Shown in pieces: positions 37,529-46,629 of a DNA stretch of 64,000 nt. This DNA comes from Aquimarina spinulae (GTDB lineage Bacteria; Bacteroidota; Bacteroidia; Flavobacteriales; Flavobacteriaceae), in assembly GCF_943373825.1 (NCBI RefSeq), contig NZ_CALSBP010000001.1, positions 1,302,001-1,366,000 of the forward strand, written 5' to 3'. The notes beneath the pieces were generated by a model. It saw only the letters and a program-made list of their open reading frames with translations, was not told the origin of the DNA and made no database searches. The translations under genes were made by a program, and so were the position numbers. How positions within the stretch are numbered: position 1 is the stretch's first letter; each line of letters opens with the position of its first letter.

Positions 37529-38509
37529 ATGTGTAAATATTTGTTTGATTTTTCTGATATAGACAAACTAAGTGACTATTTTAGATCACAACTAAGTCCA
37601 AATAGTTCTACTGATCGAATTTATTTCCCTCCCGAGATTGGAGAAGGGTATTTGTTGTATTATAAAATATCTCCAGAAGTCTTTCTTATTATAAACAATT
37701 ATAAAGCTAATACAGATATTGAATATATTAGACGACCCATCGATGAAAAAGATATTATACTTCATTTTAGGAAATATGCTTTAGATCATCAATTAAAGGA
37801 AGATCAAATTATAAGCCAATATTCTGATAGTTATACCCCAGGTAATATGAGATGCATGGATGCTCGACAAGGAGAACAAGTTTTTATTACAAAAGGAGCA
37901 GAAGTAAAATCTACCATGATCGTGTTAAAAAGCTCATATACCAAACCTTTTTTTTTAAAGAATAACGATATGGCAGAAAAACTTGATAATTATATTCGTT
38001 ATTCTCACCAACATATTAATAAATTTTATCTTTCTTATAAACAATCAAGTCTTTTTGATCAGATTGTACAACCTGATGTAGATAAGGTAGAGAATTACCT
38101 TTATTTTATCGCTAGAGGTGTTCGGCTATTAGAAACTTTTTGGAAAGATGTATTAAGATGGGAAACAGAAAGCAATCCTTTTAGTATCAATTGTGGACAA
38201 GTGGGTAATATTTATAAGGTAAGTGACTATCTAAAAAATAATCTTAAAGAACCTTTTGTTGGTGTTGATCAATTAGCAGCCATGGCACATATGAGTCGTA
38301 CAAATTTTTTTAATATGTTTAAAGAAATTCATAATCAAACTCCTTTAGAGTTTTTTAATAATAAAAGACTAGAGATTTCATACAATATGATTATCGGAGA
38401 AGGATTATCAATACGTGAGGTAATGGATACGCTTAATTATTCTAATTCTTCAAAATTTAAAAAAGCATTTTTTAATAAGTTTGATATCTACCCAGATGTG
38501 AATACATAA
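37529..38509 (+). CDS. AraC-family transcriptional regulator
   Basis: A 326-aa regulator. The N-terminal 220 residues form an unassigned sensor-like domain with beta segments (GEGYLLYYKISPEVFLIINNYK). The C-terminal two-helix-turn-helix domain has the AraC pattern: FVGVDQLAAMAHMSRTNFFNMFKEIHNQTPLEFFNNKRLEIS, then IREVMDTLNYSNSSKFKKAFFNKF. The target is unknown. It is flanked by the terminator at 37408 and a long gap, so it is probably transcribed alone. Confidence 0.88.
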   Translation: MCKYLFDFSDIDKLSDYFRSQLSPNSSTDRIYFPPEIGEGYLLYYKISPEVFLIINNYKANTDIEYIRRPIDEKDIILHFRKYALDHQLKEDQIISQYSDSYTPGNMRCMDARQGEQVFITKGAEVKSTMIVLKSSYTKPFFLKNNDMAEKLDNYIRYSHQHINKFYLSYKQSSLFDQIVQPDVDKVENYLYFIARGVRLLETFWKDVLRWETESNPFSINCGQVGNIYKVSDYLKNNLKEPFVGVDQLAAMAHMSRTNFFNMFKEIHNQTPLEFFNNKRLEISYNMIIGEGLSIREVMDTLNYSNSSKFKKAFFNKFDIYPDVNT

Positions 38510-38883
38510 AATATGTAAAGCCCAAATGCTGGCTTTCTTATTGTTTGGATATATATAAAAATAAAGATGGTCGCCAAAAATGGCAACCATCAATAACCTA
38601 ACACAAACTCAACTTAGCTTAGGGTTTTGTAATCTTAATATTTTTAGAATGAATTAATTTTCCCTTTAATTCATAACAAAGTAAAGAAATGAATTTGTGG
38701 TTAAGTTTTCCATTAATACATAAAATCTTACCAATAGTACATTTTTGTAAGGAATTAACTTGATTTTAAGAATATTAAGTAGTAATCGTACTATTTAAAA
38801 GGAGTTAGTTCTGTGTTTTTTGTGTTTATAACAACTTTAACCTTCTTTTTTTGGGGGGTACTAACTAATGTTAGTCTTTTAGA
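38510..38883. other. Intergenic stretch with one hairpin
   Basis: About 370 AT-rich bases between converging genes. GATGGT (38566-38571) and ACCATC (38586-38591), with GCCA/TGGC inside, form a strong hairpin but without a U run. No ORF or repeat is supported in the rest. Confidence 0.5.
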
Positions 38884-39738
38884 CTAAAGACTTTGCTGAT
38901 CAATAATTTTTAAAAATATTTCTGGTTCTGGCCGTACTCTATAATTATTAGTAAGGTCTGCAAAGATTATTTTTCCTTCTTTATTAGTTATGATTACCGT
39001 TGGCATTACAGTATCACTGTTATATCCTAGTATTTGGAAACCCATAGGAAGACCATTTTTTGAGAAAATTTGTAATTGTTTCGCAACTTTATTTCCTTGA
39101 TCCACCAAATAATTGAAATTTAATCCAAATTTTTTTGCTAGAGATTTGGTATGCTTATGAGGTTGGGGACTAATAAGAACTATATTAATTTTTCTTTTTT
39201 CAAGCTCTTTATATTGCAAAGCAATTTCTTTGATCTGTGCCATGCATAATGGACACCAATTTCCGCGATAGAACAGAAAAATTGATGGGTTTCCTATAAA
39301 TTTGGAAGTATTTATATTGTTTTTTTCTGTATCCTGTAATTCGAGTTCTGGTAACAGATTGCCTACTTTAATAATCGTGTTTTTTTCTCTATTATTAAAA
39401 GTAGAATACCATCTTATGTATAATACCCATCCTAAAAATAAACCAATACCCGGTAAAGATCCATTTAAATCTTGTTCTATAATACCTCCAAATAATAGAC
39501 TAGTTAAGAAACCAATAGAAATAGGTAGCGTGTATTTTTTTAGATTAGCATCGGTCCGCGCAACGGGTTTTACAAAAATCAAAATGAAGAGTGTTACAAT
39601 AGAAAGCGAAATAATTAACCTTCCTATATATCTATAAGATACTCCATGATCAATAAGATGTATAACACTGTCAATAGCAAAATAAAGAGCAATTACAGGG
39701 AAAACAGATATGAAAATGGACTTTAAAATATTAGTCAT
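38884..39738 (-). CDS. Membrane-anchored AhpC/TSA-type peroxiredoxin
   Basis: A 284-aa protein. The first 120 residues hold about four membrane segments (IFISVFPVIALYFAIDSVI, IISLSIVTLFILIFV, PISIGFLTSLLFGGI, GIGLFLGWVLYIRWY). Then comes a redoxin domain with PSIFLFYRGNWCPLCMAQIKEIA (a CxxC in the peroxidatic region), INIVLISPQPH and PTVIITNKEGKIIFAD. FYRGNWCPLC is typical of thiol-specific antioxidant proteins of this type. It probably reduces peroxides or disulfides at the membrane. The redox partner is unknown. Confidence 0.82.
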   Translation of the reverse strand: MTNILKSIFISVFPVIALYFAIDSVIHLIDHGVSYRYIGRLIISLSIVTLFILIFVKPVARTDANLKKYTLPISIGFLTSLLFGGIIEQDLNGSLPGIGLFLGWVLYIRWYSTFNNREKNTIIKVGNLLPELELQDTEKNNINTSKFIGNPSIFLFYRGNWCPLCMAQIKEIALQYKELEKRKINIVLISPQPHKHTKSLAKKFGLNFNYLVDQGNKVAKQLQIFSKNGLPMGFQILGYNSDTVMPTVIITNKEGKIIFADLTNNYRVRPEPEIFLKIIDQQSL

Positions 39739-39933
39739 TTATATGCTGATTTAAAAATTAGTCAATGTTATTTAGTAGAGCTTACAAGATTTTAATAAAT
39801 TTTAGTATTTTCATCGTCTAAATTTTAGAAAAGCTATTCTTCTTATTTTCTATCCTACCCGAAATATTTAGTAGCTAATACCACCTGTTTGCTTACAGGT
39901 AGGTCTTATAATTATAAACAATCTATAGAATAT

Positions 39934-41214
39934 ATGACTGAGGATTTTTTACAATACCTTTGGAAATATAAAAAATTTGGGTTTGCTGATCTTAGAACAA
40001 CAAGGCATGAGGAACTTACACTTCAGCAAATAGGGACACATAATATAGAAAACTCTGGACCTGATTTTTTTAATGCAAGACTTATTATCCAAGGGCAAAA
40101 ATGGGCAGGAAATGTTGAGGTGCATATCAGATCAAGTGACTGGTATGTTCATAACCATGAGAATGACCCTGCATACGATAATGTAATTCTTCATGTAGTT
40201 TGGGAAGATGATGTAGAAGTATACAGAAAAGATAACTCGATTATACCAACATTACAACTTAAAGAATACATAAGAGAAGAGTTGTTGGTTCGCTATAAAA
40301 AGCTCTTTGATAAAAGTGTTCAACAATGGATTAGTTGTGAAAAACAGCTTCCCGAAGTTTCACGTTTTATGTTGTCGAATTGGCAAGAAAGACTGTATTT
40401 AGAGCGACTAGAAAAAAAATCGACTTTAATTTTGAAACTTCTAAAGGACTCTGCAAATAATTGGGAAGCTGTGTTGTTTAAACTACTGGCCAAAAATTTT
40501 GGTTTGAAAACTAATGGAGCCGCTTTTTTGAGTTTGGCAAATTCAATAGATTTTGCAGTGCTTAGAAAATGTAGAGGTCAACTAGAAGAATTAGAAGCCT
40601 TATTTTTTGGTCAGGCAGGTTTTTTAGATGTTGATGTAAAAGGAGAGTATTTCAATACCTTGAAAAATGAATATCAATTTTTGAAAAACAAATTTAAATT
40701 GAGTACACATGGCGTAGATCCATTTCTTTTTTTTAGGTTAAGACCACCTAATTTTCCAACGATACGATTGGCGCAGTTAGCAATGTTATATTTTAAAAAT
40801 CATCAACTTTTTAGCAAAGTGATCAATGGTAATACTATAGATGATTTTTATACTCTTTTCAGTGTAGAAACAAGCGAATTTTGGCAAAACCATTATACTT
40901 TTGAAAAAGAATCAAAGACAAGTAAAAAGAAACTAACAAAATCATTTATTGACTTGTTGTTGATCAATACGATTATTCCTATAAAATTTGTTTATGCCAG
41001 AAGTGTAGGACAAAATCCTGAAGAAGATATTTTTGAGTTAATTACTAAATTACCTTTTGAAAAAAACAGTATTATTAGCAATTTTATGGACTTAAATGTG
41101 CCAATTGAAAATGCAATGCATTCTCAAGCTATGATTCAACTCAAAAATACATACTGTGACCAAAAAGCATGTTTAAAATGTGCAATAGGGAATTATTTAT
41201 TAAATGGTGAATAG
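39934..41214 (+). CDS. DUF2851 family protein
   Basis: A 426-aa protein typical of the Bacteroidota DUF2851 family: MTEDFLQYLWKYKKFGF, IQGQKWAGNVEVHIRSSDWYVHNHENDPAYDNVILHVVWEDD, and a C-terminal ending TYCDQKACLKCAIGNYLL with a Cys pair. The acidic residues in GNVEVHIRSSDW give the N-terminal part a nuclease-like look, but no activity is established. I start it at the ATG at 39934, which matches the family; the open frame before it is unlikely to be translated. A small hairpin (ACCTGT/ACAGGT, 39883-39900) precedes it. Confidence 0.85.
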   Translation: MTEDFLQYLWKYKKFGFADLRTTRHEELTLQQIGTHNIENSGPDFFNARLIIQGQKWAGNVEVHIRSSDWYVHNHENDPAYDNVILHVVWEDDVEVYRKDNSIIPTLQLKEYIREELLVRYKKLFDKSVQQWISCEKQLPEVSRFMLSNWQERLYLERLEKKSTLILKLLKDSANNWEAVLFKLLAKNFGLKTNGAAFLSLANSIDFAVLRKCRGQLEELEALFFGQAGFLDVDVKGEYFNTLKNEYQFLKNKFKLSTHGVDPFLFFRLRPPNFPTIRLAQLAMLYFKNHQLFSKVINGNTIDDFYTLFSVETSEFWQNHYTFEKESKTSKKKLTKSFIDLLLINTIIPIKFVYARSVGQNPEEDIFELITKLPFEKNSIISNFMDLNVPIENAMHSQAMIQLKNTYCDQKACLKCAIGNYLLNGE

Positions 41215-41243
41215 AATTTAGGATAATATAATTATTTTGCGAC

Positions 41244-41465
41244 ATGCTTTATAATCTAAGACAATTTTTAGAACGTAACGGATTTTATGTTTCCTCCAGG
41301 TTAGCCGATAGGTTGGGGATGCGAGCAAAAAATGTACGGTTGTTCTTTATTTATTTAACCTTTGCCACTGTGGGATTAGGTTTTGTAATATACCTTAATC
41401 TGGCATTTTGGCTAAAATTAAAAGATTTGGTTTATACTAAACGAACTTCAGTATTTGACCTATGA
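41244..41465 (+). CDS. PspC-domain small membrane protein
   Basis: A 73-aa protein with SSRLADRLGMRAKNVRLFFIYLTFATVGLGFVIYLNLAFWLKLKDLV, the pattern of the PspC domain (a conserved N-terminal helix plus one membrane hairpin). PspC proteins act in membrane-stress responses. The short, stand-alone form is common in Flavobacteriia. Its stop overlaps the start of the K+ channel gene (ATGA), so the two are translationally coupled. Confidence 0.75.
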   Translation: MLYNLRQFLERNGFYVSSRLADRLGMRAKNVRLFFIYLTFATVGLGFVIYLNLAFWLKLKDLVYTKRTSVFDL

Positions 41466-42478
41466 AAAAGATCTATAGATGGGGAGTGCCAAAAATATAT
41501 ATTGCATTAATTTTATTAATTATAGTAATTGCTATCGGAGTACTAGGATTTCGGTTTTTTTCTAACTATTCCTGGGTAGATGCCTTATATATGACAGTTA
41601 TTACTTTGTCTACTGTGGGTTTTGGAGAAGTTCAACCATTAGATGATAGTGCAAAGTTATTTACTGTATTCCTTATCTCGACTAGTGTAGCCATATTTGC
41701 ATATTCTGTATCAGTAATAACAGAATATATTGTAAGTAAAAATGATCCTAAAAGACTTCAATATCGAAAAACACAAAAAATGATACATCATATTGAGAAT
41801 CATATTATTATAATTGGTTATGGCCGTAATGGTAAACAAGCTGCCGCCAAATTGTTAGCATACAATAAACCATTTATTATTATCGAAAAAGACGAAGCAG
41901 TAATAGAAAGATATCAAAATGAAAGCCTGTTTTTTCTAAAAGGTAATGCCACAGAAGACGAAGTATTAATAGAAGCAGGTATTAAAAGGGCTGCTTGTTT
42001 AATATGCACATTACCAGAAGATGCAGATAACTTGTTTATTGTGCTTTCTGCAAGACAAATTAATAAAAAACTCAAAATAATTAGTAGAGCTTCTCAAGAT
42101 ACTTCTTATAAGAAAATACGATTAGCCGGTGCAGATAATGTTATTATGCCAGATCGAATTGGTGGAGATCACATGGCGTCTTTAGTAGTAGTGCCCGATT
42201 TAATAGAGTTTTTGGATAATCTTTCTATTGTAGGTAAAAAATCTATAAATATTGAAGAAATTTCTTTTGAAGACATGTTTGATGATAAAATAGAAAGAAC
42301 TATTCTTGATATCGATATGAGATCCAGAACAGGATGTACCATTATAGGTTACAAATCACCAGAAGGAGAATATATTGTAAACCCAGAAGCTAATACCTTG
42401 TTAAAACCAAGTTCTAAGATTGTAGTTTTAGGCCGCCCAGAACAAATTAATCTTTTAAATAAGGAGTTCGATATTTGA
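41462..42478 (+). CDS. Potassium channel protein with TrkA-N/TrkA-C (RCK) domains
   Basis: A 338-aa channel subunit. Two membrane segments (YIALILLIIVIAIGVLGF; FTVFLISTSVAIFAYSVSVI) flank the selectivity filter TVGFGE (51-56). The cytoplasmic part begins with the Rossmann motif IIIIGYGRNGKQAAAKL and continues with a TrkA-C-like end (IVVLGRPEQINLL). Such MthK-type channels gate K+ flow in response to nucleotides or ions. Confidence 0.9.
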   Translation: MKKIYRWGVPKIYIALILLIIVIAIGVLGFRFFSNYSWVDALYMTVITLSTVGFGEVQPLDDSAKLFTVFLISTSVAIFAYSVSVITEYIVSKNDPKRLQYRKTQKMIHHIENHIIIIGYGRNGKQAAAKLLAYNKPFIIIEKDEAVIERYQNESLFFLKGNATEDEVLIEAGIKRAACLICTLPEDADNLFIVLSARQINKKLKIISRASQDTSYKKIRLAGADNVIMPDRIGGDHMASLVVVPDLIEFLDNLSIVGKKSINIEEISFEDMFDDKIERTILDIDMRSRTGCTIIGYKSPEGEYIVNPEANTLLKPSSKIVVLGRPEQINLLNKEFDI

Positions 42479-42577
42479 GAATTAGAAACATTTAACATCT
42501 AAAAAAATTGTAAACAAATGTTTTTTTTACCATCTTGCTCACTTCTTAACAATTAAATTCAATTAATTCACAAAATC

Positions 42578-44179
42578 ATGAAGAGAATTCTTCTTTCACT
42601 TTTAGCACTTACCATTCCATTTTTTACATTCGCACAAGAGGTCACAGAAAAAGGACTTGATCAGAAAATAGATGAAGGTTTTAAACCTGTATCCGATTTT
42701 TTCTCTGCAGTAATTTTCTTTGAAGTTTTTGAAGGTGCTCCGTTTGTTATCATATTATTAGTATTAAGTGCCCTGTTTTTTACACTCTATTTTGGTTTTC
42801 CTAATTTTAGATATTTTGGAAAAGCCATTAATGTGGTGCGAGGTAAATATGATGATGTTGAAGGACATAGCTTAGGAGATCCATCGGCTGCGGTAGATGG
42901 TGATATAAAAGATACAATACGTGATGAGTCTAAGGAAGGAGAAGTTAGCCATTTTCAAGCACTGGCAACAGCAGTTTCTGGTACTGTGGGTAATGGTAAT
43001 ATTGCTGGGGTAGCGCTGGCAATTGCACTTGGAGGACCAGGAGCAACATTTTGGATGATTATTTGTGGATTATTAGGGATGTCTACCAAGTTTGTAGAAT
43101 GTACTCTTGGAGTTCAATATAGAGATGTAGGAGAAGATGGTACTGTATATGGAGGTCCTATGTATTATTTAAGTAAAGGATTAAAAGAAAGAGGATTTAA
43201 TGTTCTAGGGAAAATTGCAGCAGTCATATTTGCTATATTTTGTATAGGAGGATCTTTTGGTGGCGGTAATGCGGCACAATCTAATCAGGCTACCGTTGTT
43301 TTGAAAGAACTTTTAGATCTTCAAAGTACAGGAGCAGGGTTTTGGATTGGAATAGTCCTGGCAATTCTTGTTGGAATTATTATTATTGGAGGAATTAAGC
43401 GTATCGCTTCTGTAACAGAAAAGGTAGTTCCTTTTATGGCTATCTTATATTTGTTAGCTTGTTTATATATAATTTTTGGTAATTTCTCTTTAGTAGATGA
43501 TGCTATTGGTTTGATTATTAGTGAAGCTTTTAATCCAACAGCTATTGGAGTAGGAAGTATTATAGGAGTTTTATTAGTAGGTTTTAAAAGAGCTGCATTT
43601 TCTAATGAGGCAGGAGCAGGTTCTGCATCTATTGCGCATTCTGCGGTAAAAACCAAATATTCTGCGAGCGAAGGACTTGTTGCTTTGCTAGAGCCTTTTA
43701 TTGATACTGTATTAATATGTACAATGACAGCATTAGTAATTATTATCTTCAATTTTGGCGGAGCATTTGAGTATGGAGGTGATGGTTCTGGAGCAGTTTT
43801 CATTGATGGAGTATCCTACGAAGGTGCAGGAATAACTTCTATGGCTTTTGCAAAATATATACCTTATTCTAATGTGTTTTTAACTATTGCTGTAGTATTA
43901 TTTGCGGTGTCGACTATGATTTCGTGGTCGTACTATGGTTTACAATCCTGGAAATTCTTATTTGGTAGAGGTAGAGCTGCTGATTTAACCTATAAATTAT
44001 TGTTTTTAACGTTTGTAATAATTGGAGCAGCAGCGAGTATGAGTTCTATTTGGGCATTCTCTGATGCAATGATTTTTGCGATGGTATTTCCAAATATGAT
44101 TGGACTGTTCTTTTTATTTCCTGTCGTTAAAAAACAACTATCTAGATATTTTGAGGCGATAAAAGCATCAAAAAGTTAA
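42578..44179 (+). CDS. Alanine/glycine:cation symporter (AGCS family)
   Basis: A 533-aa sodium-coupled amino-acid transporter with about 11 membrane segments. Family marks include HFQALATAVSGTVGNGNIAGVALAIALGGPGATFWM, GGPMYYLSKGL and FSNEAGAGSASIAHSAV. The N-terminal segment (MKRILLSLLALTIPFFTFA) looks like a cleavable signal, a feature of Bacteroidota members. It lies 100 bases after the K+ channel gene. Confidence 0.9.
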   Translation: MKRILLSLLALTIPFFTFAQEVTEKGLDQKIDEGFKPVSDFFSAVIFFEVFEGAPFVIILLVLSALFFTLYFGFPNFRYFGKAINVVRGKYDDVEGHSLGDPSAAVDGDIKDTIRDESKEGEVSHFQALATAVSGTVGNGNIAGVALAIALGGPGATFWMIICGLLGMSTKFVECTLGVQYRDVGEDGTVYGGPMYYLSKGLKERGFNVLGKIAAVIFAIFCIGGSFGGGNAAQSNQATVVLKELLDLQSTGAGFWIGIVLAILVGIIIIGGIKRIASVTEKVVPFMAILYLLACLYIIFGNFSLVDDAIGLIISEAFNPTAIGVGSIIGVLLVGFKRAAFSNEAGAGSASIAHSAVKTKYSASEGLVALLEPFIDTVLICTMTALVIIIFNFGGAFEYGGDGSGAVFIDGVSYEGAGITSMAFAKYIPYSNVFLTIAVVLFAVSTMISWSYYGLQSWKFLFGRGRAADLTYKLLFLTFVIIGAAASMSSIWAFSDAMIFAMVFPNMIGLFFLFPVVKKQLSRYFEAIKASKS

Positions 44180-44193
44180 AAAGACTATTCTTT

Positions 44194-45072
44194 ATGAATT
44201 ATAAAAAATCCCATTTCGAAATACATTCACGTTTTCGAAATGGGATTTTTCTTTTATCAATTATCCTATTTACTACACTTATAGGATATTATTTTTATCC
44301 AAAATCCCCTTCTCAACAGTATAGTTTTGCTGAACTTACCTCTTTTCAGAAGCAAATAGACTCGCTTAAGAGTGTAGCCGAACAACAAAAAAAAGAATAT
44401 CATCTACAACCTTTTAACCCAAATTTTATCTCAGACCATAAGGGATATATGTTAGGGCTTTCTACAAGAGAGCTAGATCGACTTCATGCATACAGAAATG
44501 ATAATAAATGGATCAATTCTATTGCGGATTTTAAAAAAGTAACTCAGGTTTCTGATTCGGTTCTTTCGGCTATCTCTCCTTTATTTAAATTTCCAGAATG
44601 GACAAAAAAGAGTAATGCCAGAGTGAGCAGGAAATATTCTAAGAAGAAATTTCCCATTAAATCATATGATCAAAAAAAAGATTTAAACACAGTTTCTAGT
44701 GAAGAATTAGAGCAAAGTATTGGCCTGCCTGATTTTGTTGCAGAAAGAATAATCAAATATAGAAATAGTATAGGAGGCTTTACTCTGGATACTCAACTTG
44801 AGGATGTTCGCGGTCTATATGATAATCAGAAAGATAAAATTTTATCCATATTTACGGTTAAAACACCTAAAGAGATAAAAAAAATAAATATCAATACTGC
44901 GTCAGTCAATGAATTAGTAGAAATCCCATATTTTGATTTTGAAATGGCGTTGGATATTAAAGAATTTATTGAAGACAATGGGAATATTTCAAACTTTAAT
45001 GAATTAGGAAAAATTGAGGGTTTTTCTCTCAAAAAAATAGATAGAATAAAGTTATATTTGACATTGAATTAA
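44194..45072 (+). CDS. Helix-hairpin-helix protein (ComEA-like)
   Basis: A 292-aa protein with an N-terminal membrane anchor (FLLSIILFTTLIGYYFYP). Several helix-hairpin-helix units of the type found in ComEA follow (LNTVSSEELEQSIGLPDFVAERIIKYRNSIGGF; ININTASVNELVEIPYFDFEMALDIKEFIEDNG; FNELGKIEGFSLKKIDRIKLYL). ComEA binds DNA during uptake; here DNA binding or a structural role at the membrane is likely but unproven. The gene starts 14 bases after the symporter gene. Confidence 0.78.
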   Translation: MNYKKSHFEIHSRFRNGIFLLSIILFTTLIGYYFYPKSPSQQYSFAELTSFQKQIDSLKSVAEQQKKEYHLQPFNPNFISDHKGYMLGLSTRELDRLHAYRNDNKWINSIADFKKVTQVSDSVLSAISPLFKFPEWTKKSNARVSRKYSKKKFPIKSYDQKKDLNTVSSEELEQSIGLPDFVAERIIKYRNSIGGFTLDTQLEDVRGLYDNQKDKILSIFTVKTPKEIKKININTASVNELVEIPYFDFEMALDIKEFIEDNGNISNFNELGKIEGFSLKKIDRIKLYLTLN

Positions 45073-45220
45073 GAATCATTAAAAAATTGCTGCGAATTTT
45101 GATAAATCATTAAAATAATAATTGATTCATAAGCCCATTTTATGGATTTCGGTTTTATTGTATTGAGGAAGCAATCATTATGAGTAGTAATATGTTAACT
45201 AAAAAAACGAAGGTTGTCAT

Positions 45221-46387
45221 ATGAATAGTATGTATTTTACAGAAGAACACGAATTATTTAGGCAAAGTCTCAGGGAATTTCTGAAAAAAGAAGTAACTCC
45301 GCATATAGACAAATGGGAAAAAACTGGAGATATTGATCGGTTTATTTGGGAGAAATTTGGTGAAATGGGGTACTTTGGAATTGCGTATCCAGAAGAATAC
45401 GGTGGACTAGATCTCGATCTGTTTTATACTGTGATACTTTTAGAAGAACTACAAAAAATTAATTCTGGTGGTTTTGCGGCTGCTATATGGGCACATGCAT
45501 ATTTGGCGATGACACATCTAAATAAAGAAGGCGATCATAGAATTAAAGAAATGTACTTAAAACCCAGTATATCTGGTGAGAAAATAGGATGTTTAGGTAT
45601 TACAGAGCCTTTTGGGGGATCTGATGTTGCAGGAATGAGAACCACGGCAATAAAAGAAGGAGATCATTATGTAGTTAATGGATCTAAAACCTTTATTACT
45701 AATGGTGTTTATAGCGATTATCTGGTTATTGCTGCAAAAACAAATCCCGAACTAGGAAATAAAGGAATAAGTATCTTTGTTGTTGATAGAGATACTCCAG
45801 GAATTTCTGCTACCAAATTAGAAAAATTGGGATGGAAAGCTTCTGATACAGGAGAAATTGCTTTTGATAATGTAAAAATTCCCGCGAATAACTTAATGGG
45901 GGAAGAAAACAAAGGATTCTCATATATTATGCAACATTTTGCTTTAGAAAGGTTGATAATGGGAGTTAATGCACATGCGCGAACAGAGTATGCATTAGAA
46001 TATGTTATACAATATATGTCAGAGCGAGAAGCTTTCGGGAAGACAATTGATAAATTTCAGGCGCTAAGACATACTGTTGCAGATATTGCAAGTGAAGTAG
46101 AAATGTGCAAAGAATTTAATTACTCTGTTGCTAAACGACTTAATGATGGGAAATATGTAGTTAAAGAAGCCAGTATGTCGAAGTTGATTTCTACCAAAAT
46201 TGCTGACGAAGCAATATATAAATGTCTGCAACTATTAGGAGGCTACGGGTATATGGAAGAGTATCCAATGGCAAGACTATTTAGAGATAGCCGATTAGGT
46301 CCAATAGGAGGCGGAACTTCTGAAATATTAAGAGAAGTAATTGCTAAGATTATAATTGATAAAAAAGAATATAAAGCGGCAACGTAA
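45221..46387 (+). CDS. Acyl-CoA dehydrogenase
   Basis: A 388-aa enzyme with the acyl-CoA dehydrogenase signatures GCLGITEPFGGSDVAGM, YVVNGSKTFITNG and FGKTIDKFQALRH, ending in LLGGYGYMEEYPMARLFRDSRLGPIGGGTSEI. The position that holds the catalytic Glu in medium-chain enzymes is Gly (GPIGGGT). The Glu of the LERL motif (Glu243) takes the place used by isovaleryl- and long-chain-type enzymes, so branched- or long-chain acyl-CoA is the likelier substrate. It is followed by a terminator. Confidence 0.9.
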   Translation: MNSMYFTEEHELFRQSLREFLKKEVTPHIDKWEKTGDIDRFIWEKFGEMGYFGIAYPEEYGGLDLDLFYTVILLEELQKINSGGFAAAIWAHAYLAMTHLNKEGDHRIKEMYLKPSISGEKIGCLGITEPFGGSDVAGMRTTAIKEGDHYVVNGSKTFITNGVYSDYLVIAAKTNPELGNKGISIFVVDRDTPGISATKLEKLGWKASDTGEIAFDNVKIPANNLMGEENKGFSYIMQHFALERLIMGVNAHARTEYALEYVIQYMSEREAFGKTIDKFQALRHTVADIASEVEMCKEFNYSVAKRLNDGKYVVKEASMSKLISTKIADEAIYKCLQLLGGYGYMEEYPMARLFRDSRLGPIGGGTSEILREVIAKIIIDKKEYKAAT

Positions 46388-46433
46388 AATAGTATAGATT
46401 TTTTAAATAAAATTTTATATACCAAAAAAACCT

Positions 46434-46469
46434 CAGAGAGAAATCTCGAGGTTTTTTTTATTCTGTACT
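46434..46469 (+). terminator. Intrinsic terminator after the acyl-CoA dehydrogenase gene
   Basis: AAAAACCTC and GAGGTTTTT, with AGAG/CTC inside, form a stem with a run of eight T (46462-46469). Confidence 0.8.
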
Positions 46470-46483
46470 TTTTTAGATTTAAA

Positions 46484-46522
46484 AATAAGTACTTATTATT
46501 TTTTACTAGTAAAAAATAATAA
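46484..46522. promoter_or_regulatory. Two overlapping AT-rich palindromes
   Basis: AATAAGTACTTATT (46484-46497) is a perfect 14-bp palindrome. It overlaps a perfect 30-bp palindrome centred on ACTAGT (46493-46522). They lie 110-145 bases upstream of the amylase start and just after a terminator. They could be a regulator site, part of a hairpin, or both. Confidence 0.5.
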
Positions 46523-46540
46523 AGTTTAAAGTTTTATCAA

Positions 46541-46576
46541 CACGCAAACGTTTGCGTGAGATTTCAAACGTTTTCG
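46541..46576. promoter_or_regulatory. LacI-type operator CACGCAAACGTTTGCGTG plus a second half-like site
   Basis: A perfect 18-bp palindrome at 46541-46558 with central CG is the form bound by LacI/GalR-family repressors. A second, imperfect site follows (CAAACGTTTTCG, 46565-46576) with the same AAACGTTT core. Both sit 55-90 bases upstream of the amylase start, a good position for sugar-responsive control. No LacI-type gene is in the window. Confidence 0.7.
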
Positions 46577-46629
46577 ACTTTTGTAAAATACTTAATTTGA
46601 TAAAAATTTAACACAAACATTAGTTAATT

